From: an uncultured Pelagibacteraceae bacterium
GTDB taxonomy: Bacteria; Pseudomonadota; Alphaproteobacteria; Pelagibacterales; Pelagibacteraceae
Reading direction: 5' to 3'
Assembly: GCA_902595125.1 (NCBI GenBank)
Contig: CACJOY010000004.1
Location: 1 to 64,000 of the forward strand
Length of the DNA: 64,000 nt
The first letter of the stretch is position 1, and every line of letters starts with the position of its first letter. Below, piece by piece: positions 38,483 through 48,013 of this stretch. The position numbers and the translations under genes were made by a program. A model generated the notes under the pieces. It was not told the DNA's origin. It made no database searches and saw only the letters and a list, made by a program, of their open reading frames with translations.

Positions 38483-39901
38483 TTATTTTTTCAAGGTTTG
38501 GAAAGCCGATAAAGCAGATTGGCGGGCGACTTCGTGAGTCACAATTGGTTTGGGGTAATCTTTCCCGATAATTGTTTTGATAGCTTTTTGGTACTTATAT
38601 TCCATTTCCCAAGGCTTGTGGATAAATTTAGATGGAACTTTCTTAAGTTCTGGTAACCATTTTTTTACATATAAACCTTCTTTGTCAAATTTTTCACCCT
38701 GAAGTATAGGATTAAAAATTCTAAAATAAGGAGCTGCATCAGCACCACAGCCAGCAACCCACTGCCATTGAGCAACATTATTGGCTTTATTAAAATCAAG
38801 TAAACAATTTCTAAAATACTTCTCGCCTTCAGTCCAATTTATTCTTAGGTGTTTTACTAAAAAAGATCCAACAACCATTCTAATTCTATTGTGCATCCAT
38901 CCTGTCTCATAAAGTTCTCTCATACCAGCATCGACAATTGGATAACCTGTCATTCCAGATTTCCATGCTCTTAAAAATTTTTCATTTTTGACCCAAGGAA
39001 ATTTATCAAATTCTTTTCTATAGTTTCCTTTTAAAAACTCTGGAAAATAATTTATTAAACTGTGTGAAAATTCTCGCCATCCTAATTCATTAATATATTT
39101 TCTATAACCGATTCCTTTTGATTTCAATTCACTGCATTTTTTCCAAATTGTATTTACATGAATTTGTCCATGTTTAATATATGGAGATAGCTTAGATGTA
39201 CCCTCGATCGATGGATAATCTCTGGCAGTACCGTAATCTTTTATTTTACTTTCAATCAAATTATTGAGTATTTTTTTAGACTCACTTTCGGAAACTTTCC
39301 AATAATTTTCAAATTTTTTGTACCAATTATTTTTTGGTAGAATTTTTTTTGGCTCGATACAATTTTTAAATAATGATTTTGTTTTTGTCTTTTTTTTTAC
39401 AATGTAATTTTTATTTGGAGGCAAGCTTAAAAATTTTTGCTCAGCATTTCTCCAAAAAGGTGTAAATACTTTGAAAGGTGTTCCATCATTTTTTGTGACT
39501 TCTTGAAACTCATTTAAAATATTTCCTTTAAAATACTTAAATTCAATCTCATTTTTTAAGAAAGTGTCCCTAATTTTTTTTCCTTTAGCAATTACATCAG
39601 GCTCATAGATTTTGTTCCAATATATCGTAACATCATCTTTTTTTTTGATTTTAGAAAATATTTCTATTTCATCACCTGCTAAAATTTGAAGGTTTATTTT
39701 ATATTTAGATAATTCTGATCTAAATATTTCTAAAGATTTAAACAACCACCACTTTTGTGCCTCTCTTTTATTATCAAAGTCAGCCTTATTATAAATAAAC
39801 AATGCGATTACATTTTCATGATTTTGCGAGGCATATGAAAGAGCAGGATTGTTTTCAATTCTAAAGTCTTCTCTAATCCAAGTTATTGCGTTTTTTGTCA
39901 T
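38483..39901 (-). CDS. phrB: Deoxyribodipyrimidine photolyase
   Basis: TWIREDFRIENNPALSYAS, GCGADAAPYFRIFNPILQGEKFD; start at internal Met (39901) avoids overlap with the next gene. Confidence 0.92.
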   Translation of the reverse strand: MTKNAITWIREDFRIENNPALSYASQNHENVIALFIYNKADFDNKREAQKWWLFKSLEIFRSELSKYKINLQILAGDEIEIFSKIKKKDDVTIYWNKIYEPDVIAKGKKIRDTFLKNEIEFKYFKGNILNEFQEVTKNDGTPFKVFTPFWRNAEQKFLSLPPNKNYIVKKKTKTKSLFKNCIEPKKILPKNNWYKKFENYWKVSESESKKILNNLIESKIKDYGTARDYPSIEGTSKLSPYIKHGQIHVNTIWKKCSELKSKGIGYRKYINELGWREFSHSLINYFPEFLKGNYRKEFDKFPWVKNEKFLRAWKSGMTGYPIVDAGMRELYETGWMHNRIRMVVGSFLVKHLRINWTEGEKYFRNCLLDFNKANNVAQWQWVAGCGADAAPYFRIFNPILQGEKFDKEGLYVKKWLPELKKVPSKFIHKPWEMEYKYQKAIKTIIGKDYPKPIVTHEVARQSALSAFQTLKK

Positions 39902-39908
39902 ATAAATA

Positions 39909-41042
39909 TTATTTTCTTCCTTTAGATAGCAGCTGTTTGTAAAATTTAACATCTGCATTTCCTTCGCATCCAATGACAAGAATGTTGGAATCTTCCTTCA
40001 AATTTAATAATTTTCTCGCTTTATAGTTGTTAGCTAAACCTATAAGAGCAATAATCCCGGGAGTTGCACATTCGCCTCCTATAATTGAACCTTTACTTAA
40101 TTTTCTATCTTTTAGCATCGCTGTCGTTTTAGCAACATTATTATCAGCAACAGATACGCAATAGTTAGAAGTTTTTTTTAATATTTGCCATGGAACAAGT
40201 GACATTTCATTACATGACATTCCACCCATAATACTTTCTTTTTTTATTATTATTTTTTTCATTTTATTTGCTCTTATACTTTGAAGCACACAATCCGCGC
40301 TGTCAGGTTCAACAACAATTATTTTTGGAATTCTTTTAAAATATTTTGCTACCCCAGCAACTACACCTGCCGCTAATCCTCCAACACCAGCTTGAACAAA
40401 TATGTGTGTTATGTAATGATTAGTTTGTTTAGATATTTCTTTTATCATAATAGAATATCCAGCCATTGTAAGTTGGGGAATATATTTATATTTCTTGGTA
40501 GAAACGTCTTGAACAATTTGCCAATTATTCTTTTTTGAAAGTCTTTTGCATTCCTCTAATGAATTCTCATAATTTCCCTTAACTCTTATGACCTCAGCAC
40601 CAAATTTCTCTATTTCATGAACTCTTGTTTGACTCACATATTGACTTACAAAAATTTTACACTTTAAATTTAATCTTTTTGCACCCCAAGCAACAGACCT
40701 ACCATGATTACCAGCTGTTGCCGATGAAATTACTATATTCTTTTTTCCTTTAGATATTTTTTCTACAGCGTATGCTCCTCCTAAAGCTTTAAAAGACTTT
40801 AAGTGAAATCTCTTAGACTCATCTTTATAAAATATATTATTAAATTTTAAATTTTTCTTCAATTTATCAAGTGATAAAAGAGGGGTTTTTTTATAATTTT
40901 TCCAACTAGATATTGATTTATAGGCATTAGTGATTAGTGCAGATGGAAGATATTTTAAAATATAATTTCTTTTAAAATTATAATGATTATTTTTTAATAA
41001 TTTTTTATATTTCCAGCTTTTAAGATTTTTTAAGCTTTTCAC
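39909..41042 (-). CDS. Diaminopropionate ammonia-lyase-like PLP enzyme
   Basis: YKDESKRFHLKSFKALGGAYAV (PLP Lys), ATAGNHGRSVAWGA, EPDSADCVLQS. Confidence 0.75.
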   Translation of the reverse strand: MKSLKNLKSWKYKKLLKNNHYNFKRNYILKYLPSALITNAYKSISSWKNYKKTPLLSLDKLKKNLKFNNIFYKDESKRFHLKSFKALGGAYAVEKISKGKKNIVISSATAGNHGRSVAWGAKRLNLKCKIFVSQYVSQTRVHEIEKFGAEVIRVKGNYENSLEECKRLSKKNNWQIVQDVSTKKYKYIPQLTMAGYSIMIKEISKQTNHYITHIFVQAGVGGLAAGVVAGVAKYFKRIPKIIVVEPDSADCVLQSIRANKMKKIIIKKESIMGGMSCNEMSLVPWQILKKTSNYCVSVADNNVAKTTAMLKDRKLSKGSIIGGECATPGIIALIGLANNYKARKLLNLKEDSNILVIGCEGNADVKFYKQLLSKGRK

Positions 41043-41043
41043 A

Positions 41044-42369
41044 TTAGCAATCTAGAGTATTTTGTCTTTCCCATTTGGTTATAGGTTTTGATTTATCAAA
41101 TTTCTCTACATTATCAAATTCTTTAATTTCTATACCTCGAAGCTTTATATAACTATCGATTACATCAGCACCAAAAGCCTCATTCATTTCTTTATTTTGT
41201 TTTAATTGTTTTAACGATTGATTTAACTCATCAGGAAGTTTTGGAAGATCTGGATATTTTGCAAAATCTTCATACATATTACAATCAAGAGGTTTACCGG
41301 GATCAATCTTATTTTTAATGCCATTAATTCCCGCTGCAAGAACACTTGCTTGAAGCAAATATGGATTAGCAGATCCATCCATTAATCTTAATTCAAATCT
41401 TCCTGGATCAGGAATTCTTATCATGTGAGTTCTATTATTACCGGTGTAAGATATACTACTAGGTGACCAGGTTGCTCCTGATTTTGTTGGAGGTGCGTTA
41501 ATTCTTCTGTAACTATTAATTGTTGGATTAAAAAATGCTGATAGAGATGAAGCATGCTTTATTACTCCACCCAAAAAATTATATGCCATTTTACTTAGAC
41601 CTAATTCATTATATTTATCTAAAAATTTATTTTTTTTTCCATCCCAAACAGAAATATGGGCATGGCAACCATTTCCAGTTAAACTTTCAAATGGTTTGGG
41701 CATAAACGTTGCTCTGAGTCCATGCTTTTCAGCAATGGTTTTTACCATGTATTTAAAAAATGTATGTCTATCTGCGGTCTTTAAACAATCTGAGTAATCC
41801 CAATTCATTTCAAATTGGCCATTAGCATCTTCATGATCATTTTGATAAGGACCCCATCCCATCTCAATCATACAATCACAAATTTCTTTAATTAAATCAT
41901 ATCTTCTCATTAATGCTGATTGGTCATAACATGGTTTTGATTGAGTATCTCTTGGATCAGCAATTGACTCTCCATCTGAAGATATCAAAAAATATTCACA
42001 CTCCACACCAGATTTCATAGTCAATCCTTGTTTTGATAGTTTTTTAATTTGTTTTTTTAATATTATTCTTGGTGAGGCATCTACTGGTTTTCCGTTCATC
42101 CAAAGATCTGATGCAAGCCATCCTACTTCTTTATTCCAAGGTAGTTGAATTAAACTATCAGGATCTGGAATTCCAAACATATCAGAGTCAGCAGGTGTCA
42201 TATCCAACCAAGCAGCAAATCCTGCAAATCCTGCGCCATTTTCTTGCATTTCCTTAATTGCTTGAGCTGGAACTAATTTTGATCTTAAAACTCCAAATAG
42301 ATCTACAAAACTTATTAAAAAATATTTAATCTTTTTTTCTTTAGCGATTTTAAATAAATTTTTTGACAC
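41044..42369 (-). CDS. Type III (GlnT/GmaS-like) glutamine synthetase family protein
   Basis: VDLFGVLRSKLVPAQAI, NDHEDANGQFEMNW, GNGCHAHISVWD. Confidence 0.85.
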   Translation of the reverse strand: MSKNLFKIAKEKKIKYFLISFVDLFGVLRSKLVPAQAIKEMQENGAGFAGFAAWLDMTPADSDMFGIPDPDSLIQLPWNKEVGWLASDLWMNGKPVDASPRIILKKQIKKLSKQGLTMKSGVECEYFLISSDGESIADPRDTQSKPCYDQSALMRRYDLIKEICDCMIEMGWGPYQNDHEDANGQFEMNWDYSDCLKTADRHTFFKYMVKTIAEKHGLRATFMPKPFESLTGNGCHAHISVWDGKKNKFLDKYNELGLSKMAYNFLGGVIKHASSLSAFFNPTINSYRRINAPPTKSGATWSPSSISYTGNNRTHMIRIPDPGRFELRLMDGSANPYLLQASVLAAGINGIKNKIDPGKPLDCNMYEDFAKYPDLPKLPDELNQSLKQLKQNKEMNEAFGADVIDSYIKLRGIEIKEFDNVEKFDKSKPITKWERQNTLDC

Positions 42370-42386
42370 AAGTTAGGTTAACATAG

Positions 42387-42545
42387 TTATTTGAAAAAGG
42401 AAAAAATTGTTTCTTTATATAAAATTAAATTTACACAGATAACTATTATTACAGCTATAATTACACCATACTTCGCTTTAGGAAAAACAACACCACGCAT
42501 TTTGCTTGGTCTTAATTCTTTGTTATTATTATCTTCTTCAGGCAT
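42387..42545 (-). CDS. Small single-TM hypothetical protein
   Basis: MPEEDNNNKELRPSKMRGVVFPKAKYGVIIAVIIVICVNLILYKETIFSFFK; start lies just past the terminator. Confidence 0.5.
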   Translation of the reverse strand: MPEEDNNNKELRPSKMRGVVFPKAKYGVIIAVIIVICVNLILYKETIFSFFK

Positions 42546-42565
42546 TATTAGTAAAGAAATAAAAA

Positions 42566-42590
42566 TGGGCACTGCTTATAACAGTGCCCA
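42566..42590. terminator. Bidirectional intrinsic terminator
   Basis: TGGGCACTG-CTTATAA-CAGTGCCCA, 9-bp perfect arms, T-rich on both flanks. Confidence 0.8.
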
Positions 42591-42605
42591 AATTTTTAGT
42601 TTAAA

Positions 42606-42836
42606 TTACCAATCGGTAATATTGCTTTTATGGTCATTTGGACCATGTCTTTTTCTACCCAATCTATCAAGCTCATCACTTTCAGATTTGGCAGTTAAAA
42701 CAGTCCAACCAACCCATAAAAGTATAGCTAGTATAACAAGTATACCTTCACTAGATCCGGCACCAGGATAAACAGCACCAACAACTTCTTCTGCTGGTTT
42801 ATTTAGGTGATCTATCCAGTTTGTAACAGTCGCCAT
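42606..42836 (-). CDS. Small TM protein co-oriented with Amt
   Basis: 76 aa with one central TM (GILVILAILLWVGWTVLTA) and charged C-tail; 11 bp from amt; followed by terminator. Confidence 0.7.
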   Translation of the reverse strand: MATVTNWIDHLNKPAEEVVGAVYPGAGSSEGILVILAILLWVGWTVLTAKSESDELDRLGRKRHGPNDHKSNITDW

Positions 42837-42847
42837 ATATTTCTCCT

Positions 42848-44248
42848 TTACCTGGTTGCAGATGAAACTGCTTTTTCATCTGATTTAGCAGACTCCATCA
42901 TTTCATAATCTAGACCTGCTATTTCTACTTCTCTTGGGATTCTTAATTTACCCATACCCGCGAGAACTTTAGCAATAACATAGCCCGGTATTAGTCCAAG
43001 AACTACGAACATTATTAATGCTCCTATGAACTGTCCTAATGGATTAATTGTTGCGTAAGTAGTTCCATCCCACATAGCTCCAACATTGTAGCCAGATGAT
43101 GGATAACCATTTAGAACAAAACCGCATATTACTAGACCAATAAATCCAGCGTAACCGTGAACTGCAACTGCACCAACTGCATCATCAATTTTGAACTTAC
43201 GCTCAACCCAATAATGTAGTTTGTATGAAATCACAACACCGATCATACCGATTATCATAGCTTGAATTGGATGATATAAATCATTTCCAGCTGACGCACA
43301 TATAATACCTGCTAGTCCACTAGAGTATGTCCAGAAAGGATCACCTTTTGCAATCCAATATCCAGCTAATAATCCTCCTGATAGTGACATCAAGAAGTTA
43401 AAAGTAATACCACTAAGTGTAGTAGGAGTTACGTATATGTTTGTTGCTGTCCAATAAGATATGCCTTCCATTCCGTATTCAGGTCCAAGATCATATATTG
43501 GTATATTACATGCCGCATAGAATCCCCAGAATCCAGTATAAATTAGAAACAATCCAATTGTTACTAGCCAAGGATTTCTTGGTCCAATATTTCTTGGCTC
43601 ACCACTTGATGAGAATTTTCCAATTCTTGGTCCTAAAACCATTAGAACACCTAAAGCAAATCCACCAGCAATTGCGTGAATTACTCCTGACGCATAAGCA
43701 TCATGATATCCTAAAATTTTAAGCATCCATCCATCAAAGTGCCATCCCCAAGCAGCATCAATTGTCCAGAACACAGATCCAATTGCAATTGCTAAAATAC
43801 CAAATGCAAAAGTTGTAATTCTCTCAATGATTGCTCCTGAAACAATGGAAGCAGCTGTCCATGAGAAGAGTAAGAAAGCAGCCCAGAAGACACCAGAAAT
43901 GTGATCTCCTAAATTGATTGCCATCAACTCACTTGTAGCAGTGTACCATGTAGCACTAAATGCAGAATCATCTGTAATTAAAGCGGTACTTTCATTCATT
44001 ATTGATGGAGCTATTCCTGGTCCTGTTGGAAAAGCCCAATAAATCCACCAACCAAATAAAAACCAAGTTACTGTTACCAGCGGTATCAGCATTGTATTTT
44101 TCATAAGAGTATGTTGATGGTGTTTGTATCTTGATGCACCAACTTCATACATACAGAAACCGACGTGAATTAAAAACATCAGTACCACTGTTACCCAGTA
44201 GTAAAATTCTGTAAATATAGTAGTTAGAGCACCTAACTGATCAGTCAT
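42848..44248 (-). CDS. amt: Ammonium (or methylammonium) transporter, Amt family
   Basis: Eleven-TM pattern, IDAAWGWHFDGWMLKILGYHDAYASGVIHAIAGGFALGVL, DDAVGAVAVHGYAGFIG. Confidence 0.93.
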   Translation of the reverse strand: MTDQLGALTTIFTEFYYWVTVVLMFLIHVGFCMYEVGASRYKHHQHTLMKNTMLIPLVTVTWFLFGWWIYWAFPTGPGIAPSIMNESTALITDDSAFSATWYTATSELMAINLGDHISGVFWAAFLLFSWTAASIVSGAIIERITTFAFGILAIAIGSVFWTIDAAWGWHFDGWMLKILGYHDAYASGVIHAIAGGFALGVLMVLGPRIGKFSSSGEPRNIGPRNPWLVTIGLFLIYTGFWGFYAACNIPIYDLGPEYGMEGISYWTATNIYVTPTTLSGITFNFLMSLSGGLLAGYWIAKGDPFWTYSSGLAGIICASAGNDLYHPIQAMIIGMIGVVISYKLHYWVERKFKIDDAVGAVAVHGYAGFIGLVICGFVLNGYPSSGYNVGAMWDGTTYATINPLGQFIGALIMFVVLGLIPGYVIAKVLAGMGKLRIPREVEIAGLDYEMMESAKSDEKAVSSATR

Positions 44249-44373
44249 ATTCTCTCTCCATATTAGTTTTGAAAAGCCTATTAAATTTTCTAAGGTGTGA
44301 CAAATAAAACAACTACAAAAAACCTATTATAAACATCCAGTTTTTAAAAAAGAATCAACTTTAGATTGTGAAA

Positions 44374-44772
44374 TTAAAATTTTAAGTAAGCTTTTTTTAA
44401 ATCAACTAGAGGATGCTTTGGAGACATTTGAAATTTTACTAACAGCTCTCTTGCTATCATATCTCTGTCCTGTTGATTTTCTGGGAGTTTGAAGGATTTT
44501 GGAATTGTAACCCAACCGTTTGCATTTCTGCAAAAAACAGCTGGTCTTCCTTCCTCGTAACCCATATGAACATCTTCTAACCAATTCAGGTCATCCCATC
44601 CCATAGCTTCAACGTATTTTTTTAGAAACGGTGTTATCTTTTTATAATCAGGAAGTAAATTTACATCATATCTATAACCGATATGTTGACCTATCATCTT
44701 TTCTCTGGCAGTCTCCTTAAAGGTACCAAGCTTCATTTTTTTTGGTTTACTTTTATTTTTTTTTTTCGCCAT
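44374..44772 (-). CDS. Conserved-looking hypothetical protein downstream of mgsC-like gene
   Basis: 132-aa ORF, Lys-rich N-terminus, 8 bp from upstream gene, same strand. Confidence 0.65.
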   Translation of the reverse strand: MAKKKNKSKPKKMKLGTFKETAREKMIGQHIGYRYDVNLLPDYKKITPFLKKYVEAMGWDDLNWLEDVHMGYEEGRPAVFCRNANGWVTIPKSFKLPENQQDRDMIARELLVKFQMSPKHPLVDLKKAYLKF

Positions 44773-44780
44773 ACAGATCT

Positions 44781-46202
44781 TTATATTTTATGATAGTTGT
44801 CAACTCCAACAGTATAGTTTGTTCCTGCTAAAGGTACTTTTGCTAAAGCTGAAGCTTCTGAAGTTAAAGCTGCCAAATCTTCAGGCTCTAAAGAATGGAT
44901 ATTTGTTTTTCCACATGCTCGTGCTAGAAGTTGAGCTTCCAAAGTCATTGAATGTAAATAATTGTAAACTCTCAGTGCTGCATCATCAGGATTTAATCTT
45001 GCTCTCAATTTGGGATCTTGTGTTGCTACACCGACCGGACATCTTCCTGTATGACAGTGGTAACATTCTCCAGCTTTTACTCCCATTTCTTTTTCAAAAT
45101 TTGCTTCAGGAATATCTTTATTACAATTCAACGCAATCATTGACCCTGTACCTATTGCAATTGCATCAGCGCCTAAAGCTAAAGCCTTTGCCATATCAGC
45201 ACCATCTCTTACTCCACCTGCGTAAATTAAAGTAACTTTTCCAGTTTTACCCACATCATCTAAAGCTCTTCTGGCCTCTCTAATAGCAGCAATTCCTGGG
45301 ATACCTGTGTTTGCTGCTGCAATGTGAGGACCCGCCCCAGTTGATCCCTCCATACCATCTAAGTAGATTGAGTCAGGATCGCATTTTGCAGCCATACGAA
45401 CATCATCGTAAACTTTAGAAGCACCAAGTTTTAATTGAATAGGCACTCTATTTTTTGTTAATTGTCTTAATTCTTCAACTTTCAAAGCTAAATCGTCTGG
45501 ACCTAGCCAGTCAGGATGTCTTGCAGGAGATCTTTGGTCAATACCAGAAGGTAAAGATCTCATCTCGGCAACTTGATCAGTAACTTTTTGACCCATTAAG
45601 TGTCCACCCATTCCAACTTTTTGACCTTGTCCAATAAACACTTCTATTCCATCTGCAAGCTGAGCATGATGCGGATTAAATCCATATCTAGATTGAATAC
45701 ATTGGTAAAACCACTTTTCTGAGTATCTTCTTTCATCAGGTATCATTCCACCTTCACCAGAGCATGTTGCACTTCCTGCCATTGTAGCTCCTCTTGCTAA
45801 AGCTGTTTTTGCTTCGTATGAAAGTGCTCCAAAACTCATACCAGTAATATAGACAGGAATATCTAATTCAATCGGATTTTCGCATCTAGGCCCAATCACA
45901 GTTTTAGTTTCACATTTTTCTCTATATCCCTCAATAACAAATCTTGTAAGAGTTCCAGGTAAAAAAACTAAATCATCAAATGTAGGGATCTTTTTCATTA
46001 ATGCCATTCCACGCATCCTGTATCTTCCTAATTGAGATTTGATATGAATGTCGTCTATTACTTCAGGAGTAAAAATAGCATTATGCCCTAGTAAACTTTT
46101 ATTTCTCTTACCTTCTTCATGTGCGTGAACATCTGCTTTTCCACCCACACCTTTATTTTTTAATTTACCATTTGATTTTTTTTTTACTTTTCTTTTTGCC
46201 AT
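44781..46202 (-). CDS. Glutamate-synthase-like FMN domain protein (GlxD/MgsC-like)
   Basis: SGEGGMIPDERRYSEKWFYQCIQSRYGFNP, YLDGMEGSTGAGPH, CYHCHTGRCPVGVATQDP. Confidence 0.87.
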   Translation of the reverse strand: MAKRKVKKKSNGKLKNKGVGGKADVHAHEEGKRNKSLLGHNAIFTPEVIDDIHIKSQLGRYRMRGMALMKKIPTFDDLVFLPGTLTRFVIEGYREKCETKTVIGPRCENPIELDIPVYITGMSFGALSYEAKTALARGATMAGSATCSGEGGMIPDERRYSEKWFYQCIQSRYGFNPHHAQLADGIEVFIGQGQKVGMGGHLMGQKVTDQVAEMRSLPSGIDQRSPARHPDWLGPDDLALKVEELRQLTKNRVPIQLKLGASKVYDDVRMAAKCDPDSIYLDGMEGSTGAGPHIAAANTGIPGIAAIREARRALDDVGKTGKVTLIYAGGVRDGADMAKALALGADAIAIGTGSMIALNCNKDIPEANFEKEMGVKAGECYHCHTGRCPVGVATQDPKLRARLNPDDAALRVYNYLHSMTLEAQLLARACGKTNIHSLEPEDLAALTSEASALAKVPLAGTNYTVGVDNYHKI

Positions 46203-47056
46203 TAGATTGCTCCTTTTTTCTCTGTAGGTTCTAAATTGTCATAATTCCAAAGTTTTTTACCAGCTACAATTTTTTTCATTTTACTAACATCAAAATTTTC
46301 ACCAATTTCTGCAACTTTAAGTTTCCTTTTTAACCAATCTTGATCATTTTTAGTTAACTCAGAATCTACTGCATCACTACCATATGAGCCTATTTCTCCA
46401 CCTATGAAAATTGTCCCATCATACATTGAGTCACCTAAATTAATTCCTACATCTCCTAATATAATTATTCTTCCTCTCTGCATCATAAAACCAGTAAATG
46501 CACCAGCATCTCCACCGATTATAATAGTTCCACCTTTCATATCGATACCTGTTCTAGCTCCCACACTTCCTTTGCAGATTAAATCACCACCACGTATAGC
46601 TGCGCCAAAACACGAACCAGCGTTTTTTTCAATTACCACTTTTCCTGCCATTAAATTTTCTGCACAAGACCATCCAACTCTTCCATTAATTCTAACAATA
46701 GGTCCATCACATGAGCCCATTCCAAAATAACCTAAACTTCCTTCAAAAATTAAATTTAATTTATTCAAGATACCCACTCCTAAGCTATGTTTACCTTGTG
46801 GATTTTTAATTACTATTGTTCCAAAACCTTGGCTCATTAAATTATCAATTTCTTTGTTTGCTTCAGCTGCAGTCATATCTTTCACATCAAGATCTGTTCT
46901 TTTATTAAAATCTACATCATAAGTTCCAAAGTAATAAAAATTTTCAGCTTCATCTGGATTAAAAAATTTTTGTTGAGTTCTACCTGTTAAAACTTCAGTG
47001 TGCATACCCATTGCTTGAGCTTTTGTTTTCTTTTCTGTATTTTTTATATTTGCCAT
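46202..47056 (-). CDS. GXGXG-domain glutamate-synthase-like subunit (GlxC/MgsB-like)
   Basis: Beta-helix repeats GGDLICKGSVGARTGIDMKGGTIIIGGDAGAFTGFMMQRGRIIILGDVG. Confidence 0.87.
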   Translation of the reverse strand: MANIKNTEKKTKAQAMGMHTEVLTGRTQQKFFNPDEAENFYYFGTYDVDFNKRTDLDVKDMTAAEANKEIDNLMSQGFGTIVIKNPQGKHSLGVGILNKLNLIFEGSLGYFGMGSCDGPIVRINGRVGWSCAENLMAGKVVIEKNAGSCFGAAIRGGDLICKGSVGARTGIDMKGGTIIIGGDAGAFTGFMMQRGRIIILGDVGINLGDSMYDGTIFIGGEIGSYGSDAVDSELTKNDQDWLKRKLKVAEIGENFDVSKMKKIVAGKKLWNYDNLEPTEKKGAI

Positions 47057-47988
47057 ACTTTAACTTCTCCATCAAATGGGTCGTAAGTATCAATTTCTTG
47101 AGGTAAAATTGATCGAATTGCTATTTCTTCTGAACCCATAGCTACCAATTCATCAGATTCATATAGAACTAGTGGTTTTGCCGCCATAGTATCTTTTGCC
47201 ATACCTAAGGAGTCTTTAGTTGCTACAAAATATGTAAATACACCATCTAAACCAGTTAAAGATTCTTTCATTCCTTCTTCTAATGATGCGCCATCTCTCA
47301 TTTTTTCAGCTAAATAAACAGCAATTAATTCTGAGTCACATTCAGACATAAATCTCATACCTTTGTTTTCTAAAGATCTTCTATTATTCCAGTAATTTGT
47401 AAGTTGACCATTATGAACCACAGATACATCACTAAATGGATAGCCCCAAAAAGGGTGTGCAGATTTTATATCCACTCCAGACTCAGTTGCCATCCTTGCG
47501 TGACCTATTGCGTGTGTTCCAACAAGTTTATCTAGATTGTATCGATCACACACCATTTTAGCGTTTCCAAGATCTTTAATTACCTCTAAAGATTTGCCCA
47601 TTGAAAGAATTTCTACACCAGGAATACTTTCAATTTTCTGTGAAAAATTTAATAAATCTTTTTTATCATATTCTATTTCGTATCTTAATGAGTAGGGCAG
47701 TATTCTTTCTTCTTTAATAATTTTTGCTCCTAACTCTGAAAGATAATTATCTACAATTTTTTTCCTTTCATCATAAACTGATACATCTTCAGCAACTGAT
47801 GTACTTCCTTCTCCAACATTTTCACCTACTTTAAATCGCATGATGAAATTTTTACCATCAGTATCTCCATATAAAGCATACCCAGTTGAGTCTTCCCCCC
47901 TGTGTTTCAGAGCTTGTAACATTCCTTGAAGCTCATGACCTACTTTTGAAGATTTACCTCTATGTATTAATCCTGCAATTCCGCACAT
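47044..47988 (-). CDS. Class II glutamine amidotransferase subunit (GlxB/MgsA-like)
   Basis: MCGIAGLIHRG N-terminal Cys2; HRGEDSTGYALYG; VVHNGQLTNYW. Confidence 0.87.
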   Translation of the reverse strand: MCGIAGLIHRGKSSKVGHELQGMLQALKHRGEDSTGYALYGDTDGKNFIMRFKVGENVGEGSTSVAEDVSVYDERKKIVDNYLSELGAKIIKEERILPYSLRYEIEYDKKDLLNFSQKIESIPGVEILSMGKSLEVIKDLGNAKMVCDRYNLDKLVGTHAIGHARMATESGVDIKSAHPFWGYPFSDVSVVHNGQLTNYWNNRRSLENKGMRFMSECDSELIAVYLAEKMRDGASLEEGMKESLTGLDGVFTYFVATKDSLGMAKDTMAAKPLVLYESDELVAMGSEEIAIRSILPQEIDTYDPFDGEVKVWQI

Positions 47989-48013
47989 AAATTTGCCTCT
48001 GTTAATCCTGATC

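Noticed and set aside
39902-39979. Upstream extension of photolyase
   Set aside because: Extension overlaps the adjacent PLP-enzyme gene; MTKNAITWIREDFR is a typical photolyase N-terminus
42391-42771. 126-aa plus-strand ORF
   Set aside because: Runs antisense through two small minus-strand ORFs and across the terminator hairpin; no RBS or recognisable domain
44819-45235. 138-aa plus-strand ORF
   Set aside because: Antisense to the MgsC-like gene; Leu-rich repetitive translation typical of shadow ORFs
46404-46730. 108-aa plus-strand ORF rich in Pro/Ile
   Set aside because: Shadow of the GXGXG beta-helix repeats on the opposite strand
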